A stretch of DNA of 64,000 nt from Caballeronia turbans (lineage in GTDB: Bacteria > Pseudomonadota > Gammaproteobacteria > Burkholderiales > Burkholderiaceae), in the NCBI GenBank assembly GCA_001544655.2, contig FCOD02000005.1, forward strand, positions 186,001 to 250,000, in the 5' to 3' direction. The position numbers were made by a program, and so were the translations under genes. This document shows, piece by piece, positions 1 through 8,962 of the stretch. Positions within the stretch are counted from its first letter, which is position 1. The number at the start of each line of letters is the position of its first letter. The notes beneath the pieces were generated by a model, which was not told where the DNA came from, did no database searches, and saw nothing but the letters and a program-made list of their open reading frames with translations.

Positions 1-904
1 CATCGCGCGAACGGAAGCGCGTGTAAAGCGCCGCCGACAGCACCTGCGCGGGCACCGCTTCCTCGATCGCCGCCTCGATCGTCCAGCGCCCTTCGCCGCT
101 GTCCGCGACTTCCGCCGAGAAGCGCTCGAGCGTGCCGTCGCTGGCGAGCGCGCCCGCGGTCAGATCGAGCAGCCATGACGACACCACGCTGCCGCGCCGC
201 CATACTTCGGCGATATCCGCGAGATCGAGCGTATAGCGTTCGCCTTCCGCGAGGTCCTTCGACTCCTTGTGCCTCAGGATGTGAAAGCCTTCGGCATACG
301 CCTGCATCAGACCGTACTCGATGCCGTTGTGGACCATCTTCACGAAGTGCCCCGAACCGACCGGTCCGCAATGCATGTAGCCATTCTCGACGCGCGGATC
401 GCGCCCTTCGCGGCCGGGGGTCTCGGGGATGTCGCCGCGTCCCGGCGCGAGTGTCGCGAGAATCGGATCGATCCGGCGCACGACCGCCTCATCGCCGCCG
501 ATCATCATGCAGTAGCCGCGCTCCAGTCCCCAGATGCCGCCCGACGTGCCGACATCGACGTAATGGATGCCCTGCTCGCGCAACTGCGCGGCGCGGCGGA
601 TATCGTCTTTATAGAAGCTGTTGCCGCCGTCGATGATCACGTCGTCCGCGCCGAGAATCTTGTGCAGATCGTTGAGCGTGTCTTCGGTGATCTTCCCCGC
701 GGGCAGCATCAGCCAGACGACGCGCGGCGCGGCCAGCTTCGCGACGAGATCGCCCAGGTCCTTCGCGCCCGTCGCGCCGTCGCTTGCGAGCGCTTCGGTC
801 GCTTGCGGATTGTGATCGTACGCGACGCAGGCATGCCCGCCGCGCATCAGCCGCCGCCCGATGTTGCCGCCCATGCGCCCCAGTCCCACGATGCCGATCT
901 GCAT
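1..904 (-). CDS. gnd: 6-phosphogluconate dehydrogenase (decarboxylating), 3' end cut by window
   Basis: Oxidatively decarboxylates 6-phosphogluconate to ribulose 5-phosphate in the cytosolic pentose phosphate pathway. Read from ATG at 904, the protein starts [19 protein letters not shown], a Rossmann fold with a GxGxxG-type dinucleotide loop. It continues with a DGGNS motif, GTSGG near residue 120 and the [10 protein letters not shown] segment that carries the family's substrate-binding Lys and Asn. About 301 residues are visible and the stop lies beyond base 1. The family's short form is about 300-335 residues, so little is missing. It begins 6 bp after the transketolase stop, suggesting one pentose-phosphate operon. 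Confidence 0.93.
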   Translation of the reverse strand, partial: MQIGIVGLGRMGGNIGRRLMRGGHACVAYDHNPQATEALASDGATGAKDLGDLVAKLAAPRVVWLMLPAGKITEDTLNDLHKILGADDVIIDGGNSFYKDDIRRAAQLREQGIHYVDVGTSGGIWGLERGYCMMIGGDEAVVRRIDPILATLAPGRGDIPETPGREGRDPRVENGYMHCGPVGSGHFVKMVHNGIEYGLMQAYAEGFHILRHKESKDLAEGERYTLDLADIAEVWRRGSVVSSWLLDLTAGALASDGTLERFSAEVADSGEGRWTIEAAIEEAVPAQVLSAALYTRFRSRD

Positions 905-910
905 GATGAT

Positions 911-3004
911 TCACTCCTTGCCGTTGGATTTCACGCGTTCGATCTGCTTCTTCGCGGCTTCGTAGACCGCTTCCGGCGTGAAGCCGAACTTGCTCTTCAA
1001 CGCCTTCAACGGCGCCGATGCGCCGAATGTGTGCATCACGATCTGGGTTCCCAGCCGGCCGACATAGCGATCCCAGCCGAGCGTCGCGGCCTGCTCGACG
1101 CAGACGCGCGCATTCACGTCCGGCGGCAGCACCGAGTCCTTGTACGCCGTATCCTGCTTCTCGAAGATGTCCCACGACGGCATGGACACGACGCGCGCCG
1201 CGATGCCTTCGGCCTTCAGTTTTTCGTAGGCCTCGACGCACAGCGACACTTCACTGCCGGTCGCGAGCAGGAGAACCTCGGGCTTCTTGCCGCCTTCGGC
1301 ATCGGCGAGCACATACGCGCCATGCTTCACGCCATCGGCCGATGCGTACTTCTTGCGATCGAAAGTCGGCAGCGCCTGGCGCGTGAGCACGATGCAGGAC
1401 GGCTCCTTCGAATGCGACAGCGCGACGCGCCACACTTCGCTCACCTCGTTCGCATCGGCGGGGCGCATTGTGCAGAGGCCCGGCACGCCGCGCAGGGAGG
1501 CCAGCTGCTCGATCGGCTGGTGCGTCGGACCATCTTCGCCGACGCCGATCGAATCGTGCGTGAACACGTAGATCACCGGCACTTCCATGATCGCCGAGAG
1601 GCGGATCGGCGGCTTCATGTAGTCGCTGAAGATCAGGAACGTCGATCCATACGGACGCAATCCGGAGAGCGCCAGGCCATTGCAGACCGCGCCCATGCCG
1701 TGCTCGCGAATGCCGAAGTGCAGATTGCGTCCGCCGTAGCTGTCGTGCTCGAAGCTGCCCGCGCCCTCGAACTTGAGATTCGTCTTCGTCGATGGCGAGA
1801 GATCCGCCGCGCCGCCGATGAGCCAGGGAAGACGCGGCGCGATGGCGTTCAGCACCTTGCCCGACGAATCGCGCGTGGCGATACCTTTTGCGTCGGGCTC
1901 GAAGGTCGGAATATCGGCGTCCCAGTTGTCGGGAAGCTTCGATCCGAGCATCAGCCACGCTTCTTTCGCGAGTTCGGGATTGGCCTTCTCGTAGGCGTCG
2001 AAACGCTGCTTCCACTCGGCATGCAGCTTCTTGCCGCGCGCGCCCATGCCGTCGGCGATGTGCTGCATCACACCATCGGGTACATAGAACTGCTTGTCCT
2101 CCGGCCAGCCATAGAACTTCTTCGCGAGCTTCACCTCTTCCTCGCCGAGCGCCTCGCCGTGCGCGCTCGCCGTGTCCTGCTTGTTAGGCGCGCCCCAGCC
2201 GATGATGCTCTTCACGACGATCAGCGTCGGCTTGTCCGTGTGCGACTTCGCCTTGTTGATGGCATCTTCGAGCGCCTGCGCGTCGTTGGCGTCGTCGACG
2301 TGCAGCGTGTGCCAGTTGTAGCCGTGAAAGCGCGCTTCGACGTCGTCGCTATACGCGAGATCCGTATGGCCTTCGATGGTGATGCGGTTGCTGTCGTAGA
2401 TCCAGATGAGGTTCGAAAGCCGCAGATGCCCCGCGAGCGACGCGGCTTCGTGCGACACGCCTTCCATCATGTCGCCGTCGCCGCACAGCGCGTAGACGCG
2501 GTAGTCGAAGATCGTGTCCTCGCCCTTGTTGAAGTGGGCTTCCTTCCAGCGCGCGGCCATCGCCATGCCGACGCTGTTGCCGAGACCCTGCCCGAGCGGG
2601 CCGGTCGTGGTTTCGACGCCGGTCGTCATGCGGTATTCCGGGTGACCCGGCGTCTTGCTGTCGAGCTGGCGGAAATGCTCGATGTCGTCGAGCGACACGG
2701 CGGGCTTGCCGGTCGGCTTGCCCTCATCGTCGACTTCCTTCACGCCCGCCAGATGCAGCAGTGAGTAAAGCAGCATCGACGCATGGCCGACCGACAGCAC
2801 GAAGCGGTCGCGATTCGGCCAGAGCGGCGCGTCGGGGTCGTAACGAAGATGGTTCTGCCAGAGATGGAACGCGACGGGCGCGAGCGCCATCGGCGTGCCG
2901 GGGTGGCCGGAATTGGCCTTTTGCACGGCGTCCATCGAGAGGGTACGGATGGTGTCGATCGCGAGGCGATCGAGATCTTTGGCCTGAGGTGTTGCTTGAG
3001 ACAT
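911..3004 (-). CDS. tkt: transketolase
   Basis: Thiamine-diphosphate enzyme that moves two-carbon units between sugar phosphates in the pentose phosphate pathway and Calvin cycle. The 697-residue length is normal for a full transketolase. It has the N-terminal SGHPGTPM motif, the ThDP motif GDGDMMEG...N near residue 155-185, and the central E-containing FGIREHGMG motif of the pyrimidine domain. ATG at 3004 is chosen because AAAGGAG lies nine bases upstream and the protein then begins MSQATPQAKDLDRLAIDTIR, as relatives do; the longer upstream reading lacks a ribosome site. Upstream gene of the tkt-gnd pair. Confidence 0.96.
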   Translation of the reverse strand: MSQATPQAKDLDRLAIDTIRTLSMDAVQKANSGHPGTPMALAPVAFHLWQNHLRYDPDAPLWPNRDRFVLSVGHASMLLYSLLHLAGVKEVDDEGKPTGKPAVSLDDIEHFRQLDSKTPGHPEYRMTTGVETTTGPLGQGLGNSVGMAMAARWKEAHFNKGEDTIFDYRVYALCGDGDMMEGVSHEAASLAGHLRLSNLIWIYDSNRITIEGHTDLAYSDDVEARFHGYNWHTLHVDDANDAQALEDAINKAKSHTDKPTLIVVKSIIGWGAPNKQDTASAHGEALGEEEVKLAKKFYGWPEDKQFYVPDGVMQHIADGMGARGKKLHAEWKQRFDAYEKANPELAKEAWLMLGSKLPDNWDADIPTFEPDAKGIATRDSSGKVLNAIAPRLPWLIGGAADLSPSTKTNLKFEGAGSFEHDSYGGRNLHFGIREHGMGAVCNGLALSGLRPYGSTFLIFSDYMKPPIRLSAIMEVPVIYVFTHDSIGVGEDGPTHQPIEQLASLRGVPGLCTMRPADANEVSEVWRVALSHSKEPSCIVLTRQALPTFDRKKYASADGVKHGAYVLADAEGGKKPEVLLLATGSEVSLCVEAYEKLKAEGIAARVVSMPSWDIFEKQDTAYKDSVLPPDVNARVCVEQAATLGWDRYVGRLGTQIVMHTFGASAPLKALKSKFGFTPEAVYEAAKKQIERVKSNGKE

Positions 3005-3125
3005 GAGCGACGACTCCTTTGCGAAGAGCGCGCTGTGGCGAAAGGCGCCGCAGCGGGCAACCAGGACCATCGAGCAAGTGTAGTGCCTTGAAACCGGCAC
3101 CGCACCGCGAATGTTGCGAGGGGTG

Positions 3126-3163
3126 CGCCGTGGGGCGAAGCGTCGGCGCTTCGCCCCACGGCG
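3126..3163. repeat. 17-bp perfect inverted repeat upstream of tkt
   Basis: CGCCGTGGGGCGAAGCG, a 4-base TCGG loop, then the exact reverse complement. It lies in the 312-bp gap between the tkt start (3004) and the tas stop (3317), about 120 bp upstream of tkt. No T-run follows on either strand, so it is not a textbook intrinsic terminator. It could still end tas transcription (same strand as tkt) or be a dispersed palindromic repeat. The rest of this gap holds no gene. Confidence 0.7.
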
Positions 3164-3316
3164 GTATTACGAAAAGGATGCGCGCACTGCACGCCTGCGG
3201 CATCCTTCGGCACGATTTTCAGGCGACGCGCTGATCCGCCGCGCGAACGTCAATGCTGACACATTCGCGGCCAGCCCATCCGATTCTTCGACAAATCCCT
3301 GAGCCGACAGGAAATT

Positions 3317-4369
3317 TCAGGGCGCCGGATTCGGCTGGCGTTCGTGCAGCGCCTCGATTTCGCTCAGAATTTCCTCCGACAGTTCGACGTTCACGCTTTC
3401 GATGTTCTCTTTCAGCTGCGCCATCGACGTCGCGCCGATCAGCGTGCTCGTCGTGAAGGGCCGCGTGTTGACGAACGCGAGCGCGAGTTGCGTCGGCGTG
3501 AGGCCGTGGCGCTTCGCCAGTTCGACATACGAGGTGATCGCGGCGATCGCCTGGGGCTTGCTGTAGCGCTGAAAGCGCTCGAACAGCGTGATGCGCGCGC
3601 CGGCGGGACGCGCCCCGCCTTCGTACTTGCCCGACAGCCAGCCGAACGCGAGCGGCGAATACGCGAGCAGCCCGACGCCTTCCTTATGCGTGAATTCCGA
3701 CAGGCCGAGCTCATACGTGCGGTTCACGAGGCTGTACGGATTCTGGATGCTGACGATCTTCGGCAGCCCCGCCTTTTCGGCCGCGCGCAGGAACTGGGCG
3801 ACACCCCACGGCGTTTCGTTCGACACGCCCACATGGCGAATCTTGCCCGCCTTCACGAGATCGGCGAGTGCGGCGAGCGTTTCCTCGATGGGCACGCTGT
3901 ATTCGTCGTCGATATACGGGTATGCCGGGCGGCCGAAGGTCATCGTGCTGCGATCGGGCCAGTGCAACTGGTACAAATCGACGTAATCCGTCTGCAGACG
4001 CTTCAGGCTGCCGTCGATGGCTTCGTTCAGGTTCTTGCGATCGAACTGGTTGCCCGCGCCGCGGATATGCCGAGGATTGTGCGGCTGGCGCGCGGGCCCG
4101 GCGATCTTCGTCGCGAGCACGATGTCGCTGCGCTTTGCGGGATGCTTCGCGAGCCACGTGCCGATGAATTCCTCGGTGCGGCCCTGCGTCTCGGGGCGCG
4201 GCGGCACCGGATACATTTCGGCGGCATCGATCAGGTTCACGCCCTCGGCCAGCGCGTAGTCGATCTGCTCGTGCGCTTCGCTTTCGGTATTCTGCTCGCC
4301 CCAGGTCATGGTGCCGAGCCCTATCAGGCTGACGTCGAGACCCGAATCACCGAGTTTCCGAAACTTCAT
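3317..4369 (-). CDS. tas: NADP(H)-dependent aldo-keto reductase, Tas family
   Basis: A 350-residue TIM-barrel oxidoreductase. The sequence closely follows E. coli Tas as remembered: GLGTMTWGEQN near the start, NLIDAAEMYPVPPRPETQG with the conserved catalytic Asp and Tyr, the LDR-type DRKNL segment, RLQTDYVDLYQLHWP with the catalytic His, and VSNETPWGV. Start ATG at 4369 gives the usual family N-terminus. The physiological substrate is not known from the sequence. Transcribed away from the divergent exporter gene; promoters for both must lie in 4370-4535. Confidence 0.93.
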   Translation of the reverse strand: MKFRKLGDSGLDVSLIGLGTMTWGEQNTESEAHEQIDYALAEGVNLIDAAEMYPVPPRPETQGRTEEFIGTWLAKHPAKRSDIVLATKIAGPARQPHNPRHIRGAGNQFDRKNLNEAIDGSLKRLQTDYVDLYQLHWPDRSTMTFGRPAYPYIDDEYSVPIEETLAALADLVKAGKIRHVGVSNETPWGVAQFLRAAEKAGLPKIVSIQNPYSLVNRTYELGLSEFTHKEGVGLLAYSPLAFGWLSGKYEGGARPAGARITLFERFQRYSKPQAIAAITSYVELAKRHGLTPTQLALAFVNTRPFTTSTLIGATSMAQLKENIESVNVELSEEILSEIEALHERQPNPAP

Positions 4370-4535
4370 TGCTCATTCCTCTTGTTGGCGTTCTGTTTGC
4401 GCGCTGTCGGCGCGTTGTCGGACATGCTGCGTGGCTGGTTTTCCGGCAATCGCAAAAACTACCATAGCCGCGAAAGCTCTGCTCTCGCGGCTAGAATGTC
4501 AGGCTTCCAATGAGACATGCAGGAGCGCCCGACCG

Positions 4536-5960
4536 ATGCCGTCCGCAAGCAATCGCGAGAAAAAAGGCTCGTCGCTCATCGTCACGCTCGTCGCGGCGAC
4601 CTTCTTCATGGAGAACCTCGACGGCACGATCATCGCCACCGCGTTACCGCAGATGGCGCGCTCGTTCAACGTGCATCCCGCCGACATGAGTCTCGGCATC
4701 ACGGCGTATCTGCTCACGCTCGCCGTATTTATCCCGATTTCCGGCTGGGCGGCCGATCGCTTCGGCCTGCGCACCGTGTTCGCGAGCGCGATCGCCGTCT
4801 TCACGGCGGCGTCCGTGCTGTGCGCCACCACCTCGACCCTGCCCGCCTTTGCCGCCGCGCGCGTGCTGCAGGGCATCGGCGGCGCGATGATGGTGCCGGT
4901 CGGCCGGCTCGCCGTGCTGCGCGCGACGCCCAAGGAAGGCCTGATGCGCGCCATCGCGATCATCACGTGGCCCGGGCTCGTCGCCCCGGTGATCGGCCCG
5001 CCGCTCGGCGGCTTTATCACGACGTACTCGTCGTGGCGCTGGATCTTCTATCTCAATGTGCCGCTCGGTCTGATCGGCCTGCTGCTGACGCTGCGTCATA
5101 TCGGCAACGAGCGCGAGGACCCGACGCGACGCTTCGACCTGCCGGGCTTCGCGCTCTGCGGCATCGCGTGCACGACGCTGCTCTACGCGATGGAGCTCGT
5201 CGGGCGCAGCGACGGCGACTGGACCTTCGTCGGCGTGCTCGTCGCGGTGGGCGTGGTGGCGGGCATCGCTTCGTGGTGGCATCTGCGGCGCGCGGCGCAG
5301 CCGGTCGTGGATCTGTCGGCGCTGAAGGTGAAAACCTTTGCCGTGGCGATGGGCGGCGGATCGCTCTTTCGCGTCGCGATCAGCGCGGCGCCTTTCCTGT
5401 TGCCGCTGATGTTCCAGGTCGGCTTCGGCATGAACGCGTTCGACTCGGGCCTGCTCACGCTTGCCGTGTTCGCGGGCAATCTCTCGATGAAGCTCGTCAC
5501 CACGCCCGTAATGCGTCAGTTCGGCTTTCGGCCGGTGCTGATCGTCAATGGCGTGCTCGCGGCGCTGTCGCTTGCCGCGATGAGCCTGCTCACGCCGACG
5601 ACGCCCAAGTATGTGATCGTCGTCGTGCTGTTCGCGAGCGGCCTGTCGCGCTCGCTGCAGTTCACGGCGCTCAACACCCTGAGTTTCGCCGACGTGCCGA
5701 AGGCGCAGATGAGCGGCGCATCGGCGCTCTCCAGCACGCTTTTTCAGATGACGATGGGCATCGGGGTCGCCGTCGGCGCGATCGCGCTGCGCATCGGCGA
5801 GTGGCTGCACGGGCACGATGCGCATGCCATCGGGCCGGAGGATTTCAGCGTCGCGTTTCTGATCGTCGCGTTCGTGGGGCTGCTCGGCGTGCTGGATTTG
5901 TTCGGGCTCGCGAGGGATGCGGGCGCGCTCGTGTCCGGGCATCGGAAGCCGAAGGTGTGA
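4536..5960 (+). CDS. MFS drug-type exporter, DHA2/HsrA-like
   Basis: A 474-residue inner-membrane transporter with about 14 hydrophobic segments. It carries the family's motif near FFMENLDGTIIATALPQM in helix 1, the loop motif GWAADRFGLR between helices 2 and 3, and the antiporter-type motif GPPLGG in helix 5. The length matches E. coli HsrA. ATG at 4536 is chosen because AGGAG lies ten bases upstream; upstream in-frame codons are not hydrophobic and lack a site. Substrate is unknown; proton-driven efflux is inferred from the family. Confidence 0.88.
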   Translation: MPSASNREKKGSSLIVTLVAATFFMENLDGTIIATALPQMARSFNVHPADMSLGITAYLLTLAVFIPISGWAADRFGLRTVFASAIAVFTAASVLCATTSTLPAFAAARVLQGIGGAMMVPVGRLAVLRATPKEGLMRAIAIITWPGLVAPVIGPPLGGFITTYSSWRWIFYLNVPLGLIGLLLTLRHIGNEREDPTRRFDLPGFALCGIACTTLLYAMELVGRSDGDWTFVGVLVAVGVVAGIASWWHLRRAAQPVVDLSALKVKTFAVAMGGGSLFRVAISAAPFLLPLMFQVGFGMNAFDSGLLTLAVFAGNLSMKLVTTPVMRQFGFRPVLIVNGVLAALSLAAMSLLTPTTPKYVIVVVLFASGLSRSLQFTALNTLSFADVPKAQMSGASALSSTLFQMTMGIGVAVGAIALRIGEWLHGHDAHAIGPEDFSVAFLIVAFVGLLGVLDLFGLARDAGALVSGHRKPKV

Positions 5961-6014
5961 TGCTTTTATGACATGAGGGCTCAAGCATTCGCCGCCGGTG
6001 CCGTAATCCCCGGT

Positions 6015-6212
6015 ATGAACTCCCACACCCTCGACTCGCTCGCCGCCCTGACCGAAACGGTTGCCGCCATCCGCCACGCGCGCGGCCTGAAGAATCCCCA
6101 CGATTTACCCGAAGGCTCGCCCGAGCGGCAGATCGCCGCCGACGCGTTCGCGGACGATTTCCTGCGCGCACTCGATGCCGAGCCGAGCATCGGCGCGTGG
6201 TGGCCCATCTGA
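6015..6212 (+). CDS. small conserved hypothetical protein (65 aa)
   Basis: Begins MNSHTLDSLAALTE and is soluble and helical. It contains AIRHARGLKNPHD followed by a PE-rich segment and FADDFLRAL. The same pattern recurs in the prophage gene at 54436-54693, so both probably belong to one small, unnamed family. ATG at 6015 is chosen over the upstream codon at 5973 because the similarity starts here. Function unknown. Confidence 0.6.
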   Translation: MNSHTLDSLAALTETVAAIRHARGLKNPHDLPEGSPERQIAADAFADDFLRALDAEPSIGAWWPI

Positions 6213-6385
6213 GCGATCCGCAACATCGCGGCATCGTTTGACGCGATCCGCGTTAGCGGATTTCTCGAATCGCTGTCTTCTGAGTCAAGTTTTGCTATTT
6301 GGCGAAACGTTTGCGCGCGGCTATCAAGTCGCGCGCAGGCGCGCCGTCAACCCGCATATCACCATGACTCAATCAGGAGATGCCA

Positions 6386-6772
6386 GTGAAGGGGGCAGCG
6401 TCAATTTTTTTCGCCATCGCCGTCGCGTTCGCCTTGGCCGGCTGCGCGCCGATGCAGACGGCCAGCACGACCCAGACCGACAAGCCGGCGTTGAGCGCCG
6501 ACATCATCCGCTTCGAGATTCCCGCCGACGCCCTCGGCGCGCGCGACCCGCAACTCACCGCGATCCTCGCGAAAGCCGGTGCGCTCGCCGCCGCGCAGAA
6601 GCAGCCGACGACCATCCTCGTCACCGCGCTCGCGCAGGACTTCCCGTATCTCAACCAGGCGATCTGGAAAGGCATTCCCACCCGGCACACGGTCAAGCTC
6701 AGCCTGGAAAACCTGACCGCCGGCGCGCGACAGCCGTACAGCGTGTCCATCAGGCCAACGCAGGGAGGCTGA
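6386..6772 (+). CDS. small lipoprotein
   Basis: About 128 residues. A basic start and a hydrophobic stretch end in the lipobox LAGC near residue 20, so it should be lipidated and anchored in the outer or inner membrane. AGGAG at 6375-6379 is six bases before a GTG at 6386 but touches the ATG at 6380, so the GTG is preferred. The mature part has no family I recognise. It is followed after 4 bp by another exported protein gene and then a lytic transglycosylase, so the three are probably one unit. Confidence 0.75.
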   Translation: MKGAASIFFAIAVAFALAGCAPMQTASTTQTDKPALSADIIRFEIPADALGARDPQLTAILAKAGALAAAQKQPTTILVTALAQDFPYLNQAIWKGIPTRHTVKLSLENLTAGARQPYSVSIRPTQGG

Positions 6773-6776
6773 CGCG

Positions 6777-7124
6777 ATGCGCCGAATGCTGATCCAGAGC
6801 CTTGCCTTCGCAATGTCGCTGTCGACGAGCGCCTTCGCCGGTCCGCTCGACGTGAGCGCGCCCGCCTCCGTGCAAACGCTCGCGGCGCTCGGGCCCGCCG
6901 TGCAGAAGGTCTATCCGCCCTTGCCCACGCTCGCGATGCTGCCCCCCGCCGCCACCGACGACGACGAACCGCCCGCCAGATCCGCGAGCAGGAAAGGCAG
7001 GAAAACGCGCCGCGTCGCCGATTGCAAATGCAGCGGCCCGGAACCGCGCCTCGTGGTGTCCGACGAATCGCGCACGTATATGAAGGACGTCGAGCATCGC
7101 ATCGACATTGCGCTCGCGCCCTGA
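6777..7124 (+). CDS. exported hypothetical protein
   Basis: 115 residues with a clear signal peptide (MRRMLIQSLAFAMSLSTSAFA, cleavage after AFA). The mature part is proline- and alanine-rich, then basic (SRKGRKTRR), with a CKC motif near residue 82. No domain recognised. Middle gene of the 6386-7622 cluster and just ahead of the transglycosylase, suggesting an envelope role. Confidence 0.65.
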   Translation: MRRMLIQSLAFAMSLSTSAFAGPLDVSAPASVQTLAALGPAVQKVYPPLPTLAMLPPAATDDDEPPARSASRKGRKTRRVADCKCSGPEPRLVVSDESRTYMKDVEHRIDIALAP

Positions 7125-7160
7125 GCGATGCGCGTCCCATTCCCGAAGGAGCCACGCTTC

Positions 7161-7622
7161 ATGTTCCATTCGACCCATGCCGCGCTCGCTGCCTGCGTGC
7201 TGCTAGGCGCATCGCTCGCGGCCAGCGCCGCTCGCGCCGACGATTGCTTCGAGCAGGCCGGCGCCTATCAGGGCGTGAATCCCCTCGTGCTGCGCGCGGT
7301 CGCCTGGCGCGAATCGAAAGGCGATGCCGCCGCGATCAATCGCAACGCCAACGGCTCGCTCGATATCGGCCAGTTGCAGATCAACTCGATCCATTTCCCC
7401 GACCTGGCGCGTCAGGGCATTCCGCATCGCGCGCTCGCCGATCCGTGCATCAACGTGTTCGTCGCCGCGTGGCTGCTGAAGCAGAAGATGGTCAAGTACG
7501 GCAACACGTGGCGCGCGATCGGCGCATATCACTCGGAATCGCCGAAACATCGGGACGCCTACGCGCGCAGCATCCAGCAGATTCTCGTCAACTGGGGCGA
7601 GCTGCAGCCGGCGATGCGTTGA
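7161..7622 (+). CDS. lytic transglycosylase, SLT/IagB type
   Basis: Periplasmic murein-cleaving enzyme of 153 residues: signal peptide ending near AARA (residue 26), then a compact SLT domain with the catalytic Glu51 in AWRESKGD, the NGSLDIGQLQIN motif and a C-terminal GAYH motif. Small stand-alone SLT enzymes of this size usually clear peptidoglycan for secretion systems or pili. ATG at 7161 is preferred to 7128 because AAGGAG sits 9 bases upstream and a signal peptide follows directly. The 3' end overlaps the convergent gene by 35 bp. Confidence 0.88.
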   Translation: MFHSTHAALAACVLLGASLAASAARADDCFEQAGAYQGVNPLVLRAVAWRESKGDAAAINRNANGSLDIGQLQINSIHFPDLARQGIPHRALADPCINVFVAAWLLKQKMVKYGNTWRAIGAYHSESPKHRDAYARSIQQILVNWGELQPAMR

Positions 7623-7941
7623 GCGCGCTCCGTTCGTAGGTTCGCACCGGCGTCAGGAATTCGATCGTCCGCTCACGCGCGAGCAATTGCGGCAGCACTG
7701 CCTCGTATGCCTGCCGATACGGCCGCCCGAGATGATGCGCACGGAAATGCGCGGCAGAGCACGCCCACGTCTCATATAGCACGAGCGTGTCGGGATCGTC
7801 CGCGGCGCGATGCAGATACGTGTTGATGAAATCCGGCTCCTCGGACATGCGTTCCAGCACATCGAGAAGACGCGTTTCCAGTTCTTCGCGATGCTCGGGC
7901 TTGCCCGGCAGATGCACGACGAACGAAGTGATGTCACTCAT
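7588..7941 (-). CDS. antibiotic biosynthesis monooxygenase (ABM) domain protein
   Basis: 117 residues of the ferredoxin-like ABM fold, as in small quinone or polyketide monooxygenases. It shows the expected pattern: a first strand (TSFVVHLPGKPEH), a helix with an E-rich segment, INTYLHRAADDPDTLVLYETW, and a helix with HF.AHH. ATG at 7941 lies a few bases after an AGGT-type site. Next to an SDR gene on the same strand, so they may act on one small aromatic or quinone substrate; that is inference. Confidence 0.75.
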   Translation of the reverse strand: MSDITSFVVHLPGKPEHREELETRLLDVLERMSEEPDFINTYLHRAADDPDTLVLYETWACSAAHFRAHHLGRPYRQAYEAVLPQLLARERTIEFLTPVRTYERSALNASPAAARPS

Positions 7942-7991
7942 GATGGATACCTCGCGTTGCACGGACCGCGCGTGCGGCCCGCGCGCTCGAC

Positions 7992-8729
7992 TCAAAGCTG
8001 ACTCATGCCGCCGTCGATCACGATCTCCGTGCCGACGATGAAGCCCGATTCCGGCGATGCCAGGTGCAGCACCGTCGCCGCGACTTCGCTCGACTTGCCG
8101 AAGCGTCCGAGGGGAATCTGGCTCTGGAGTTGCGCGGCGGCTTCATCGACGAGGCCGAGCTTGCCGTGCAGCGGCGTCGAGACGGGGCCCGGGCTCACGA
8201 CATTCACGCGCGCGCCGCGCGGCAGCAATTCCGCCGACAGCGTCTTCGCGAGCGAGATGAGCGCCGCCTTGCTCGCCGCGTACACCGACGACATCGGCAT
8301 GCCGATGTGCGCGTTGATCGAACCATTCAGCACGATCGACGCGCCTTCGTTCAGAAGCGGCACCAGCGACTGAATCTGGAAATAAGGCCCTTTCACGTTG
8401 ATCGCAAAGGTTTCGTCCCAGGCCTTTTCGTCGATCTCGGTGAACGGCGCGAACGTGCCGACGCCCGCGTTAATGAAGATCGCGTCGAGCCGGATGCTTG
8501 CATCGACCAGCGCTTGCGCGAGTTCACGCGCGGCGCCGACCGTGCCGGCCACGTTGCGGATGGCGATGGCGTTCGCGCCCAGCGAAGCGCGCGCCGTGGC
8601 AAGCGAGCTTTCGTCGCGCCCGGTGATGACGACCCGCGCGCCTTCGGCTGCAAATGCTTGCGCCGCCGCGAGACCGATGCCGCTGTTGCCACCGGTAACC
8701 AGAACTGTCTTGCCGTCGAAGCGATTCAT
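7992..8729 (-). CDS. short-chain dehydrogenase/reductase
   Basis: A 245-residue classical SDR oxidoreductase. It has the NAD(P)-binding TGGNSGIG loop near residue 12, the NAG motif (IFINAGVG), the catalytic Ser in NGSINAH and the YAASK active-site Tyr/Lys, ending with the usual IDGGMSQL. ATG at 8729 has AAGGAGAA nine bases upstream. Substrate not predictable. Transcribed with the ABM-domain gene downstream (50-bp gap) and divergent from the O-methyltransferase. Confidence 0.88.
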   Translation of the reverse strand: MNRFDGKTVLVTGGNSGIGLAAAQAFAAEGARVVITGRDESSLATARASLGANAIAIRNVAGTVGAARELAQALVDASIRLDAIFINAGVGTFAPFTEIDEKAWDETFAINVKGPYFQIQSLVPLLNEGASIVLNGSINAHIGMPMSSVYAASKAALISLAKTLSAELLPRGARVNVVSPGPVSTPLHGKLGLVDEAAAQLQSQIPLGRFGKSSEVAATVLHLASPESGFIVGTEIVIDGGMSQL

Positions 8730-8962
8730 GACGTTCTCCTTGTGAACGTTGATCAGTGTGAAGTGATTATGGGCGCGCGTTTGCGTAAATCCGTACGATG
8801 CGGTTGCCGCACTCGTTCGATATCGTCGAACGTGTTCTCGTCTACGTGATGCGGCCCACATATCACCTTGAAGCTGACGGGAACGGGTCCTACAGTTACG
8901 CAGACTTTCCAGCCTGCTTACAGCTTCGCCATTTCCTCGTATCTTCGACAGGGAGGCGCATC

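Noticed and set aside
269-2764. An 831-residue open frame opposite gnd/tkt
   Set aside because: It is the antisense shadow of two clear enzymes in GC-rich DNA; Arg/His/Ala-rich with no motif or ribosome site.
4644-6101. 485-residue minus-strand frame opposite the MFS gene
   Set aside because: Extremely Arg/His/Glu-rich shadow of the transporter; no hydrophobic core or family.
7203-7550. Minus-strand 115-residue frame opposite the transglycosylase
   Set aside because: Antisense shadow of a well-supported SLT gene.
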